Source of the DNA: Arthrobacter psychrochitiniphilus | GTDB lineage: Bacteria; Actinomycetota; Actinomycetes; Actinomycetales; Micrococcaceae | Assembly: GCF_003185915.1 (NCBI RefSeq) | Contig: NZ_QHLZ01000005.1 | Coordinates: 268,002-332,001 of the forward strand | Reading direction: 5' to 3' | DNA: 64,000 nucleotides | Notes under the pieces: model-generated | What the model saw: only the letters and a program-made list of their open reading frames with translations | Told to the model about the DNA's origin: nothing | Databases searched by the model: none | Program-made: the position numbers and the translations under genes | Part shown: positions 30,418-40,865 of the stretch, one piece after another | Layout of the letters: every line of letters begins with the position of its first letter | Numbering within the stretch: position 1 is the first letter of the stretch

Positions 30418-31312
30418 GATTCATTCCCTTTGCTCTTTGGAGGCGTCCAGACCCAGTCGTGAATCTCCGGTAGATCCTTCCGATGCTCCCGAATACAACT
30501 TCCGTGCTTCTTGAACATCGATTGGCAATGGCCCGCCTGTTCCTGTGCCTCGTCAAAGTGCAGGCCCACCCGGTCCACGGCCTCCAACGCAAGGTGGTCT
30601 GGACTCATCAGGTTCAGGTGGCCGTGCAGGAGTTGATGGAAGGCGCGGCCGTAGCCGTGCAATGCCGCTATCACCTCACCGTCTGGCGTGAATAGCCATT
30701 CAAAGTCGGCGTCAGGGATACCGCGCGGATGCTCTTGCTCGTCCACGACCACCTGGTTCAGGCTGGGAACGGGGTTCCGCCAAGGAAGTTCACGGGCGTG
30801 CTCCAGCCAACTTTCTTGTTGGATGGTCATGGAAGCACTCACCCTGGCAGACGTCTCGTAGGTGGCAAGAAGCCCGGGGTGGACCAGGACAGGATCGTTG
30901 CCGGAGACAACCGCCGGGGCCTGCCAGGCGCCCTCCAAGGGAGCCGCCTCCGCTTCGCCGTCCCCCACAACACAGGCCACGACGGCGGGACCGCCATGGC
31001 CGGGACCCATTACGAAGGGCATCCTGGCCCGGTATTGCGAATTAGCCGGTTGAGGTGGACGCAAATCAATAAAATCCCCGGGCTCGTATCCCAGTGCCCG
31101 AGCAAGCGATGTTTGATGTCCTCTGCCGCCAATGGTAGGCGCAGCACGGCATTGTCCTGAAGAGAGATTTGCGCCGCAGTCAGGTAGCTGGCGGCATTCC
31201 AGTACCGGTGCAAGAGGGAGAATTCTGCGGGCAATCCGGCTTGACTGGACCCTCGTTGGGTTTGGTGGTTGATTCCATCAAGGTTGCTGTTCAAGGCAGG
31301 CTCCGTGTTCAT
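30414..31312 (-). pseudogene. Phosphoketolase (xfp) remnant, frameshifted and internally deleted
   Basis: Two frames carry consecutive pieces of xylulose-5-phosphate/fructose-6-phosphate phosphoketolase. The first (31312 to about 31030) reads RYWNAASYLTAAQISLQDN...LLGHWDTSPG...HLNRLIRNTG; a frame change near 31030 leads to MPFVMGPGHGGPAVVA, joined directly to VACVVGDGEAE-like sequence, so a block is missing there. Then come pieces of the middle (SGNDPVLVHPGLLATYE) and the C-terminus (EHPRGIPDADFEWLFT, VIAALHGYG, IREHRKDLPEIHDWVW). About 300 residues remain of the usual 790 or so. Most catalytic blocks are gone, so no enzyme activity is expected. A short protein from 31064 to 30414 could still be made. 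Confidence 0.88.
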
Positions 31313-31404
31313 TTCGCTGATTTTGTGCCGGGTCGACCGTCGTTCCGACGCAGGCAAACAATGTCCGTTACTCTCAGCTTGGCACGCACGGATTCATACC
31401 GTTA

Positions 31405-31418
31405 GGGCCCTTAGACTC
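31405..31418. promoter_or_regulatory. DosR-box-like palindrome between xfp remnant and usp
   Basis: GGGCCCTTAGACTC resembles the DosR core GGGACTTnnGTCCC and the two better sites at 35034 and 39058. It lies about 95 bases from both divergent start codons. Weakest of the three candidates. Confidence 0.35.
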
Positions 31419-31505
31419 TGTCAGGGCACGTCAGTGGCCGTGAAAGATGGAGGGAAGGCGCAGCTAGGCTGAACTGCTCGAAGCGCACACGAAAACTAAC
31501 GAAAG

Positions 31506-32024
31506 ATGGTTCGAGTCATGGAAGACCAGACAACCCGTGGGGGATCACACATTGTGGTTGGTGTCGATGGCTCACCCGAGTCTGGGCTGGCCCTGCGATG
31601 GGCACAAACGCTGGCGGGCACACTTGGGGCAACCATCACCGCCGTCACAGCCTGGCACTTTGATACCTCTTTTGGCCCCTATACGCCGTCTGAATGGAAT
31701 CCCGAGTCAGACGCCCAGCAGGTTCTGGCGGACGCCCTGGCACAAGCGTTTGGGGATCAGTTCCCTCCAGGATTGAAGGCACAGGCAATCCGGGGCCGTC
31801 CGGCACAAGTTCTCATCGATGAGGCAAAGTCCGCCAAGATGCTCATTGTCGGCTCCCGTGGGCGTGGGGGATTCGCCAGCTTGTTGCTGGGCTCTGTCAG
31901 TTCGGCGTGTGCTGAACACGCAAGTTGCCCGGTGTTGGTGGTTCATGGAGCGGAAGATGCTGCGGAGGTGGTGACTGTGGGCGAAATCCATGAGGACGTC
32001 GATGAGCCTGGCCGTATCAGCTGA
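31506..32024 (+). CDS. Universal stress protein (UspA family)
   Basis: Intact single-domain protein of 172 residues. HIVVGVDGSPESGLALRWA starts the fold and VGSRGRGGFASLLLGSVSSACAEHASCPVLVVHG completes the nucleotide-binding loop and last strand. An acidic 20-residue tail follows. ATG 31506 (after GAAAG) or ATG 31518 may be used. It stands at the head of a plus-strand group whose next two members are degraded. Confidence 0.92.
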   Translation: MVRVMEDQTTRGGSHIVVGVDGSPESGLALRWAQTLAGTLGATITAVTAWHFDTSFGPYTPSEWNPESDAQQVLADALAQAFGDQFPPGLKAQAIRGRPAQVLIDEAKSAKMLIVGSRGRGGFASLLLGSVSSACAEHASCPVLVVHGAEDAAEVVTVGEIHEDVDEPGRIS

Positions 32025-32254
32025 GCCGGCAGACCTCACACAGATTGCAAGTACTCGCACAGCCCGACTGAGCGGTGAGCAAGATCTTCGTGAACTACAG
32101 TCCGCGGAAAGTGGCTTGAGTGGAGGGTTGAGCTAACGTAAGTTTCGCTGTCCGTGAGTTCGCATCAGCGCTTACGCGGCGACAACCCCTCCGGTTTGTC
32201 GATCACGGTCCGCCCGTGTCATTCCACGAGTGGACGGCTCTCTAAGGAAACGCC

Positions 32255-32954
32255 ATGACCATCCTCGTTGGTAGCATTCTGGCCATCGTCATACTGCTCT
32301 TGTTCGTGGCAGCGCTTGCCCTCCATGTAGTCAATCAGTATGAAATCGGCCTATTTTTCGCCTGGGCCGCGTCACAAACGTCAAAAAGCCCGGCCTAGCC
32401 CTGACTATCCCCGTGATCGAAAGGATGCCGTGAAATTACTGATTGTCATTGAAAACGTGTACTCCGTGATCGACCAAATTGCCCAGACCACCTTGCGGAA
32501 AGTCGTTGGGCAACACACCCTAGATGAGACGCTGGCTGCGCTTAAGGACATTCAGCTCCCTGACAGCATGAAACGTGCCATGGCCCGCCAAACGGAAGTA
32601 GAGACGGAAAGGCGGGCAGAAATCATTGCCGCCAAAGGCGAATCATTGGCCGGCGGCGCGCTCGTTGACGCCTCGGACACCATGATGGCAGACCCGCTGG
32701 CGCTCCAGCTCAGGAACCTCCAGACGCTGGTGGAGTTGGGCGTGGACAAGAACACCACTGTTGTATTCCCCGCCCCGCTGATGAGCGCCATCAGCGAACT
32801 GGGTGCTTTCATGGCCCGCGAGACCGCATTGGCGAAAGCTGTAAAGACACCTGGCGTTGCCGCGACGGGAATGCCCCGCGGCCTCGTTGACCCGCTTGCT
32901 GCCGTCCTCGAGAACCAGGCCAGGCAGACTCCTACGGACTTTAGGACTCTTTGA
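32255..32954 (+). pseudogene. SPFH/band-7 (slipin-like) protein remnant
   Basis: Starting at ATG 32255 after AAGGAAA, the sequence encodes a membrane anchor and NQYEIGLFF, then shifts frame in a run of T residues (about 32352) to read RLGRVTNVKKPGLALTIPVIERM, which ends at a stop. A third frame from about 32430 gives QIAQTTLRKVVGQHTLDETLA joined directly to LKDIQLPDSMKRAMARQTEVE, so about 30 residues usually between these motifs are missing, and a block after IERM is missing too. The C-terminal half (MMADPLALQLRNLQTLVELG) is well preserved. The original protein would have been a membrane-scaffold SPFH protein of roughly 300 residues. Confidence 0.85.
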
Positions 32955-33487
32955 TTTATGCGCGGCGGGCGGAGCGGCTCCACCTTGGCCTGCTTCTGGT
33001 TCATGTGATCCCTGAGGATCTGGTGTCACATGGGAATCCCGAGTACCGAAGTGTTCACGACGCCATTGTCGGCCTCCTGGAGAGTGAGGCAGGCAGGGCT
33101 CGGGAACTTGCGCAAGCCGTGCATGTGCAGACCAGGCTGGTCAGTGGTGAGACGGTTCCTGTGCTGGTCGAGTTGTCAGCCAGTGCCACCATGGTGGTGG
33201 TCGGAACGGACCGGATGGCCACGCGGGACGATATGGAGGGGCGTATGATCCTGGAGTCAACCGTCTCCTGCCTGCGAGCCCGCCAGATACATCTGAGCGT
33301 TTCCGAACGCTTCGACTCTGCGGATGCACCAGCCAGGGCCCTGGCTGGTGCATCGCAGGGGGCTGCGATACTCGTGGTGGGAAGCCGCGGCCTGGGAGCG
33401 GTGCAGCACGCGATCATGGGCTCAGTGACACAGGTTCTGCCTTTGCACGTTCCCTGCCCCCCTATCCTGACCCGACCAGCCGGGTGA
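32951..33487 (+). pseudogene. Truncated tandem universal stress protein
   Basis: 178 residues that look like a two-domain universal stress protein with pieces missing. It begins at a TTG overlapping the previous stop (IYARRAERLHLGLLLVHVIPE), lacking the first beta strand and the GVDGS loop. The first domain breaks off after MVVVGTDR; the second lacks its N-terminal half and resumes at GASQGAAILVVGSRGLGAVQHAIMGSV. A protein could be translated, but neither domain is whole. The end overlaps the converging alcohol dehydrogenase by 26 bases. Confidence 0.65.
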
Positions 33488-34532
33488 GGATGACTTTGAG
33501 GGCCTTGGTTTCCGCCGCCCGGGAGAACGTGTCGTACGCTTCAAGGAACTGGTCAAAGGTGAAGTGGTGAGTTGCCAGTTTGCTGGCCGGGATCTTGTCC
33601 TGGGCCACGAGTTTGAGCAGCATCGGGGTGGTGCTGGCGTTGACCAGGCCCATGCTGATGGTGATATTTCTGATCCACAGCTCCGCCATGTTCAGGGTGA
33701 CCGCCTGCCCGTGGACGCCGACGTTGGCCACGTGGCCGCCGGGCCGGACCAGATCCAGGGCCATGGTGAGGGTTTGCGGGGTGCCAACGGCTTCAATGGA
33801 GACGTCGACGCCGGCACCGTCGGTTAGGGCGAGTACCTGGGCTTTCCAGCCCGGGGAGCCGGAAACTACTGTGTTAGTGGCCCCGAAAACGAGCGCCTGA
33901 TCAAGGCGGTTTTCATCCAGGTCGATGGCTATGATCGTCGCTGCTCCGTAGAGTCCGGCCGTGGCAATCGCGGCCAGGCCTACGGGGCCGGCCCCGATGA
34001 CGGCGACGACGTCCCCCGGGGCGACGTGCCCGGCCTTGACACCAATTTCAAAGCCCGTCGGGAGTATGTCCGAAAGCATGACACCTTGATCGTCGCTGAC
34101 ATTCTCTGGCAATTTGTACAGCGAGTTGTCCGCATACGGGACCCTGACATACTCTGCCTGGGTCCCGTCAATGAGGTGGCCGAAGATCCAGCCAATGCCG
34201 GACTCACCTTCATCTCCAAGGCAGTGGGAGTACAGGCCGATTCTGCAGTTGGTGCAATGCCCACATGACTTGATGCACGAGATGATGACGCGGTCGCCGA
34301 CGGTAAAGTTGCTGACCGTCTGGCCCAGTTCGATAACCGTCCCGACCCCCTCATGGCCAAGAATGCGCCCATTGTGCACGGCAGGAACGTCCCCCTTGAG
34401 GATATGCAGGTCAGTGCCGCAAATGGTGGTTGTATCGACGCGCACAATGGCGTCGGACGGATGAAGTATTGCCGGATTAGGGACATCGGTCCAACTGATC
34501 TGTCCTGGACCGTCGTAGACGAGCGCTTTCAT
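33462..34532 (-). CDS. Zinc-dependent alcohol dehydrogenase (MDR family)
   Basis: Medium-chain dehydrogenase of 356 residues, intact. The catalytic zinc ligands are in ICGTDLH and GHEGVG, the structural zinc cysteines in CGHCTNCRIGLYSHC, and the nucleotide-binding loop is VIGAGPVGLAAI. Likely NAD(P)-dependent oxidation or reduction of a small alcohol or aldehyde; the substrate is unknown. It lies 39 bases after a pyridoxamine-oxidase-like gene and is probably co-transcribed with it under the DosR-like site at 35034. Such dehydrogenases are frequent in dormancy gene sets. Confidence 0.9.
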   Translation of the reverse strand: MKALVYDGPGQISWTDVPNPAILHPSDAIVRVDTTTICGTDLHILKGDVPAVHNGRILGHEGVGTVIELGQTVSNFTVGDRVIISCIKSCGHCTNCRIGLYSHCLGDEGESGIGWIFGHLIDGTQAEYVRVPYADNSLYKLPENVSDDQGVMLSDILPTGFEIGVKAGHVAPGDVVAVIGAGPVGLAAIATAGLYGAATIIAIDLDENRLDQALVFGATNTVVSGSPGWKAQVLALTDGAGVDVSIEAVGTPQTLTMALDLVRPGGHVANVGVHGQAVTLNMAELWIRNITISMGLVNASTTPMLLKLVAQDKIPASKLATHHFTFDQFLEAYDTFSRAAETKALKVILTRLVGSG

Positions 34533-34571
34533 TGTTTGTCCTTGCGTTGGGGGTGGTATTCGGACACGTGA

Positions 34572-34997
34572 CTACTCAAAGGTTGAGCGTCGTGTATCGG
34601 CCAGTGGTGTAGTCCAAATGTCGGCCCTGGGGACGGGAAACCGCCGCCCATTGAGCGTCACTGTGTTGATGCGCACCACGTGTTCCTTGTTGCCGCCCTG
34701 CCACGGTTGAAGGGGCGGGACTGTGGGTTCGGCGAGCCCGGAGTCGTAGTGGAGCTCTTGGCCGATGCCGCACAGGACCACGCTCCAGGCTTGCTCTGTT
34801 GTCGCCTCGTAGCCATCAATTTCAAAGGCCACCTGGGAGTTGGAAGTTACGGCAAGGAATTTGGCTCCTTCGGCGGTGCGAAAAATGACCGAGCCGTTGT
34901 TCACCGCGTAGTTGACCGGAAAGATTTCCGCGTGAGCTTCAATGACAACGGCCGGGGAATCGGGGGTAGTCACTGCCGGATTTGATTTCATCGTCAT
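34572..34997 (-). CDS. Pyridoxamine 5'-phosphate oxidase-like flavin-binding protein, internally shortened
   Basis: Split-barrel flavin-binding family protein of 141 residues. The core EIFPVNYAVNNGSVIFRTAEGAKF matches its paralogue at 38551-39021 (DIFPINFTVDHGTIVFRTGEGTKL). The paralogue has a helix ECWALLRGVSVGRLAVWV before this core, and here it is missing: residue 16 or so jumps to VVIEAHAEIFPV, consistent with an in-frame loss of about 23 residues. It may therefore be inactive. The start codon is ATG 34997 with a leaderless-type -10 (TAGAGT) seven bases before. Confidence 0.75.
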   Translation of the reverse strand: MTMKSNPAVTTPDSPAVVIEAHAEIFPVNYAVNNGSVIFRTAEGAKFLAVTSNSQVAFEIDGYEATTEQAWSVVLCGIGQELHYDSGLAEPTVPPLQPWQGGNKEHVVRINTVTLNGRRFPVPRADIWTTPLADTRRSTFE

Positions 34998-35033
34998 AGA
35001 ACCGACTCTAAGGGTCTAGTGCCGGGGGCTGTA

Positions 35034-35047
35034 GGGCACAAAGCCCC
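35034..35047. promoter_or_regulatory. DosR-box-like palindrome before the flavin protein / dehydrogenase operon and the sensor kinase
   Basis: On the minus strand GGGGCTTTGTGCCC, preceded by TTG, matches the mycobacterial DosR consensus (TTSGGGACTWWAGTCCCSAA) at about 14 of 20 positions. Its centre is 43.5 bases before ATG 34997, exactly as for the site at 39058 and its gene. It could also serve the divergent kinase gene at 35173. Confidence 0.55.
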
Positions 35048-35127
35048 CAACGGCGTGGGCTGGGTGGCCATACTTGAGAGCCGAACTTCGGCCAACCAGC
35101 GTAGTCTGTCGATAGTGGCCCAAATGA

Positions 35128-37595
<2,468 letters not shown>

Positions 37596-37850
37596 TCTCC
37601 GTTCGTGATGATGGTTCCCACTGAGGGTTCTGTTGAGGCGTTGAAGTAGTCTTCCTTCGTTTGTATCAGTATTGCCAGTCTTTCTTACCCACCAAGGTCC
37701 AACAAGGGCACAAAGTCATAGGGGATCAGCCCGAGTTCTGTGTGTCCAGATCCGCCAGTTGCTGACCTTCCTGGCAGGCCAGCAACCTGCCCTTACCTCA
37801 GCGATCCCTGCTAGGGCTGCGATATGTGATGCCTAGGCAGTTAGGAACTT

Positions 37851-38492
37851 TTAGGGGAGGAGGTTCAAGGACGTGTCCCAGTTGAAGTTCTCATGGGCGG
37901 GGCTGACTTGCAGGGCCATGACCAACAGCATCATGGCCTCCAGGTCGCGCGCCCGGCGAAGCGGCCCAACATCGATGGGCCGCAACCCCGACGCGGCAAC
38001 AACGGAGCTGACCTTGAGCTTGGCCTGTTCCGAGTCACCAGCAATGAAGACATCCAGTGGCACTCTGGCCACCGATCCCAACTCCAGCGGCTTCGCGAAA
38101 CAGGTGTTGAATGCCTTGACCACGAACGCATCGGCAGTGGTGTGAAGAGCGATTTCTTCGGCGGCTGAGGTTCCCACGGGGGTCACTAGGCTGTCGAAGG
38201 TGGCCAAGTCAACGGGGTTGCAAATATCCACCACTACACGTCCTGCCAGGGCATCACCGTAGAAGATCACCGATTTCTTGGCCTCAGCAAACGGTACAGC
38301 GAGGAAAACGATGCCGCCTTCGACGACGGCGCCTTCCCCGCCACCCTGAGCCCCGGCTCCGAGAAACTCGACGAGCTCGCGGGTCTTTTCCCCGTTGCGT
38401 CCCAGAATCTGCACGGAGTGCCTGGCACTGATCATCCGTACAGCGATGGACCTGGCCATATTGCCGCTACCAATGATGGTTATTTGTTCCAT
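37851..38492 (-). CDS. NADPH-dependent F420 reductase-like oxidoreductase
   Basis: Rossmann-fold protein of 213 residues. ITIIGSGNMARSIAVRMISA is the NADP-binding loop, and GRVVVDICNPVD, KAFNTCFAKPLE and DVFIAGDSEQAK fit the family of NADP-binding F420 reductases and related reductases. F420 use is not proven. ATG 38492 gives the family N-terminus; the frame upstream is open but unconserved. It follows the flavin-binding gene by 58 bases in one operon. Confidence 0.82.
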   Translation of the reverse strand: MEQITIIGSGNMARSIAVRMISARHSVQILGRNGEKTRELVEFLGAGAQGGGEGAVVEGGIVFLAVPFAEAKKSVIFYGDALAGRVVVDICNPVDLATFDSLVTPVGTSAAEEIALHTTADAFVVKAFNTCFAKPLELGSVARVPLDVFIAGDSEQAKLKVSSVVAASGLRPIDVGPLRRARDLEAMMLLVMALQVSPAHENFNWDTSLNLLP

Positions 38493-38550
38493 GGCTTTGC
38501 TGTCTTTCAGAAGGAGATGCGTGTGTAGGTGAATCTTGATGTGGTGGTTC

Positions 38551-39021
38551 TCATTCGGCTGAGGCGTGGGTGGCATTCGCTTGGGGGGTCCACCACTGCG
38601 CTGGATCGATCACCTTGAATTTACGGCCTGTGACTAAAGTTGGAACAATGCGGACAAAGGCATTCTTGTGCCCGGAGTGCCAGGGAAAGAGCATAAGAGA
38701 GTAGCTATCCAACACATCCTGGGTCGAACTGATGAGCGCGGCATTGCCTTTCACAACAACACTCCACGCAACGCCGCTGGCGGGGTCGACGCCGTCGGCC
38801 TCAAGGGCTACAGGCGTATCACGCTGGGCTGCGGCAAGCTTTGTTCCTTCGCCGGTGCGAAAGACAATGGTGCCATGGTCAACGGTGAAGTTGATGGGAA
38901 AAATATCTGGGTGGTCAGTGACCCAGACGGCCAGACGCCCCACGGATACTCCGCGAAGTAGGGCCCAGCACTCATGAACGGGTAGTTCCTCCGTGTGGGC
39001 GGCAGCTGGTTTGTTCATCAT
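38551..39021 (-). CDS. Pyridoxamine 5'-phosphate oxidase-like flavin-binding protein
   Basis: 156 residues with the complete split barrel: HECWALLRGVSVGRLAVWV, DIFPINFTVDHGTIVFRTGEGTKLAAA and GHKNAFVRIVPTLVTGRKF. Such small flavin- or F420-binding proteins are common in DosR regulons. The minus-strand upstream sequence TTTAGGCTCGATTCC directly before ATG 39021 looks like a leaderless -10 region, and a DosR-like box lies 43.5 bases upstream. Confidence 0.85.
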   Translation of the reverse strand: MMNKPAAAHTEELPVHECWALLRGVSVGRLAVWVTDHPDIFPINFTVDHGTIVFRTGEGTKLAAAQRDTPVALEADGVDPASGVAWSVVVKGNAALISSTQDVLDSYSLMLFPWHSGHKNAFVRIVPTLVTGRKFKVIDPAQWWTPQANATHASAE

Positions 39022-39057
39022 GGAATCGAGCCTAAACGGACGGCGCCGGTGGCACTA

Positions 39058-39071
39058 GAGTCTAAAGACCC
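39058..39071. promoter_or_regulatory. DosR-box-like palindrome before the flavin protein / F420 reductase operon
   Basis: On the minus strand GGGTCTTTAGACTC matches the DosR core at 10 of 14 positions and the 20-base consensus at about 14. Its centre is 43.5 bases before ATG 39021, the same as the site at 35034 has to its gene. Confidence 0.6.
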
Positions 39072-39073
39072 GC

Positions 39074-39796
39074 AGCGGTGGCGATGCTCAAATTGCACTG
39101 CGGAAACGTGGAGTGGAAAGGTTTATGGTCCTCCCTGGACATCGGTATGCGGGCTGCGCTTTGTTCTAGGCCAAAGTCCTGAGCGGAACAAGCGGCTGCC
39201 CGATGTGCGGCGGAACGTCCAAGCCGGCAACCAGTCGGTTACCGATTTATTCAGCCCGGGCCGTCAGCGGAGCCAACTGCTCTGAATACAAGTGGACTTC
39301 GACACCGTTGTCCAGACCGTCAATCAAAGGTCGTATCTTATCGGGGAGCTCGGTACCCAGACCTAGCGCCGGCTAGACCCCATTTAGCACCTACCGGAGC
39401 ATGCTGGCTGGGTGGTGTCCTCGGACGGGTTAGTTACTGCTGGCCCTCCGGGGACCCGCAAACGGTCAAAGCGCTGGCAGCTCGGACAAACAAGCCGCAT
39501 GACCACGATCTTCACGCATAAGTCGAGAGTCGAGCGCCCCCAGGTCAAACTGCGGACGATCCAGGATCAGGACGCACCCGTGCTTCACCGGCCGCTTCAG
39601 GACTCCGAAGCGGCGATTTCTACTGTGTCAGTGCACTCCGGGAGCCAGAGAAGATTGCCGTGGTCTATTGATGAGCCCCGCTGCAGCAGTCTCGTCCTGG
39701 CGGTGATTGATAAGGCTAGGAACGCAATGACTGGAACGAGTTGAACTGGACTTTAGGCAAGGGCGGACCTTCTGCTAAATGACCCGCCCCGATTTT
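39074..39796. other. Gene-poor stretch at the right end of the stress block
   Basis: No convincing gene, RNA or repeat was seen in these 720 bases. Open frames exist in several phases but none has a ribosome-binding site or recognisable protein sequence. Given the wrecked genes to the left, this may be old degraded coding DNA. Confidence 0.5.
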
Positions 39797-39827
39797 AGCT
39801 TGTGCACAAGTAACTTGTGCACAAGCT
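39797..39827. promoter_or_regulatory. Double-palindrome operator of ohrR-ohr
   Basis: Two copies of the perfect palindrome CTTGTGCACAAG are separated by TAA, and outer AG/CT pairs make the whole 31 bases one perfect dyad. It lies 22 bases before the ohrR start, where a self-repressing OhrR dimer pair would be expected to bind. Confidence 0.8.
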
Positions 39828-39849
39828 TTTAGCGTGCAAGACTGTAGAT

Positions 39850-40344
39850 ATGAGTGAGAGTGAAGAATCAATGGAGCCAAGTTCTGAACCTCTGGACCGC
39901 ATGGTGTGCTTCGCACTGTACGCAGCAGCGCGAGCCACCAACCGCCGCTACATTGCCCTTTTAGCGCCTTGGGGCCTGACCTACCCGCAGTACTTGGTCT
40001 TAGTCCTGCTGTGGACGCGCCGTTCATTGTCCGTCAAGGAAGTTGCCGAGCATCTCATGCTTGACTCCGGCACCGCATCTCCACTGATTAAAAGACTCGA
40101 AGCCCGCGGCCTTCTCAGGCGCGAGCGGTCAGCTGCGGATGAACGCGCTGTCATTGTGTCCTTGACTGACTCTGGACTCGGCCTGAGGGAAGAGCTGGCC
40201 CATATTCCAGGCTGTATTGCCCAGTCCATTCACCTGACTCAGGCTGACGGACAAGCTGCACTTTCACTACTTCATGATCTGACTCAACGCCTCTCCAGCG
40301 CACTCGCCCTTGGAGAGAACCCCACTGAAAGGTCCACGCAATGA
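39850..40344 (+). CDS. ohrR: MarR-family organic peroxide sensor OhrR
   Basis: 164-residue winged-helix repressor. CFALYAAARATNRRY with C20 fits the peroxide-sensing cysteine of OhrR, followed by GLTYPQYLVLVLLW, LMLDSGTASPLIKRLEARGLL (recognition helix) and RSAADERAVIVSLTDSG (wing). Oxidation of the Cys would release DNA and induce ohr. ATG 39850 is taken as start. It overlaps ohr by four bases, and the pair is preceded by the double palindrome. Confidence 0.92.
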   Translation: MSESEESMEPSSEPLDRMVCFALYAAARATNRRYIALLAPWGLTYPQYLVLVLLWTRRSLSVKEVAEHLMLDSGTASPLIKRLEARGLLRRERSAADERAVIVSLTDSGLGLREELAHIPGCIAQSIHLTQADGQAALSLLHDLTQRLSSALALGENPTERSTQ

Positions 40345-40763
40345 ACCCCCTCTACACAGCTGAAGCCCTCTCCACCGGCGCAGGCCGAAATGGTCGCGTC
40401 AGGACAACTTCCGGAACGGTGGAACTGGACTTGGCTCTCCCTAAGGAAATGGGCGGATCTGGAAAGGGCGCAAACCCTGAAGAGCTGTTCGCTGCCGGAT
40501 ATGCGGCATGTTTCCACTCGGCCTTGCAGATGGTGGCACGCACCCAGAAAGTTGCTATCTCAGACACCTCCGTAGGGAGCCGCGTGAAGCTTCTTCCCAA
40601 TGGCGAGGGCGGCTTTGTTCTCGCCGTCGAGCTGGAGGTTGTAATCCCCGAGATTGACCGGGACAGCGCCCAAGCGTTGGTGGATGCCGCCCACCAAGTA
40701 TGCCCCTACTCCAATGCGACCCGGGGCAACATCGAGGTCACCGTTACCGTCGTTGACGACTAG
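40341..40763 (+). CDS. ohr: Organic hydroperoxide resistance protein Ohr
   Basis: OsmC/Ohr thiol peroxidase of 140 residues that reduces organic hydroperoxides with two cysteines: one in AACFHSAL (about C57) and one in CPYSNATRGN (about C119). GANPEELFAAGYAACF is the family hallmark. Translationally coupled to ohrR by ATGA. Confidence 0.95.
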   Translation: MNPLYTAEALSTGAGRNGRVRTTSGTVELDLALPKEMGGSGKGANPEELFAAGYAACFHSALQMVARTQKVAISDTSVGSRVKLLPNGEGGFVLAVELEVVIPEIDRDSAQALVDAAHQVCPYSNATRGNIEVTVTVVDD

Positions 40764-40865
40764 TCCTTCAACACTTCAACGCTGCACTTCACATCACCGT
40801 GGAGAGCAACCCATCAAAAATCACCGCTTCCTCGGGAGCAACACAGAATCACGATTGAGAGAATC

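Noticed and set aside
32085..32200. Partial inverted repeat GGAGGGTTG ... CAACCCCTCC before the SPFH remnant
   Set aside because: Arms are far apart and imperfect; no adjoining T-run or promoter element supports a function.
39412..39744. 110-codon open frame in the gene-poor stretch after the stress block
   Set aside because: No ribosome-binding site, no recognisable protein sequence, and Arg/Ser/Gln-rich composition typical of a chance frame in GC-rich DNA.
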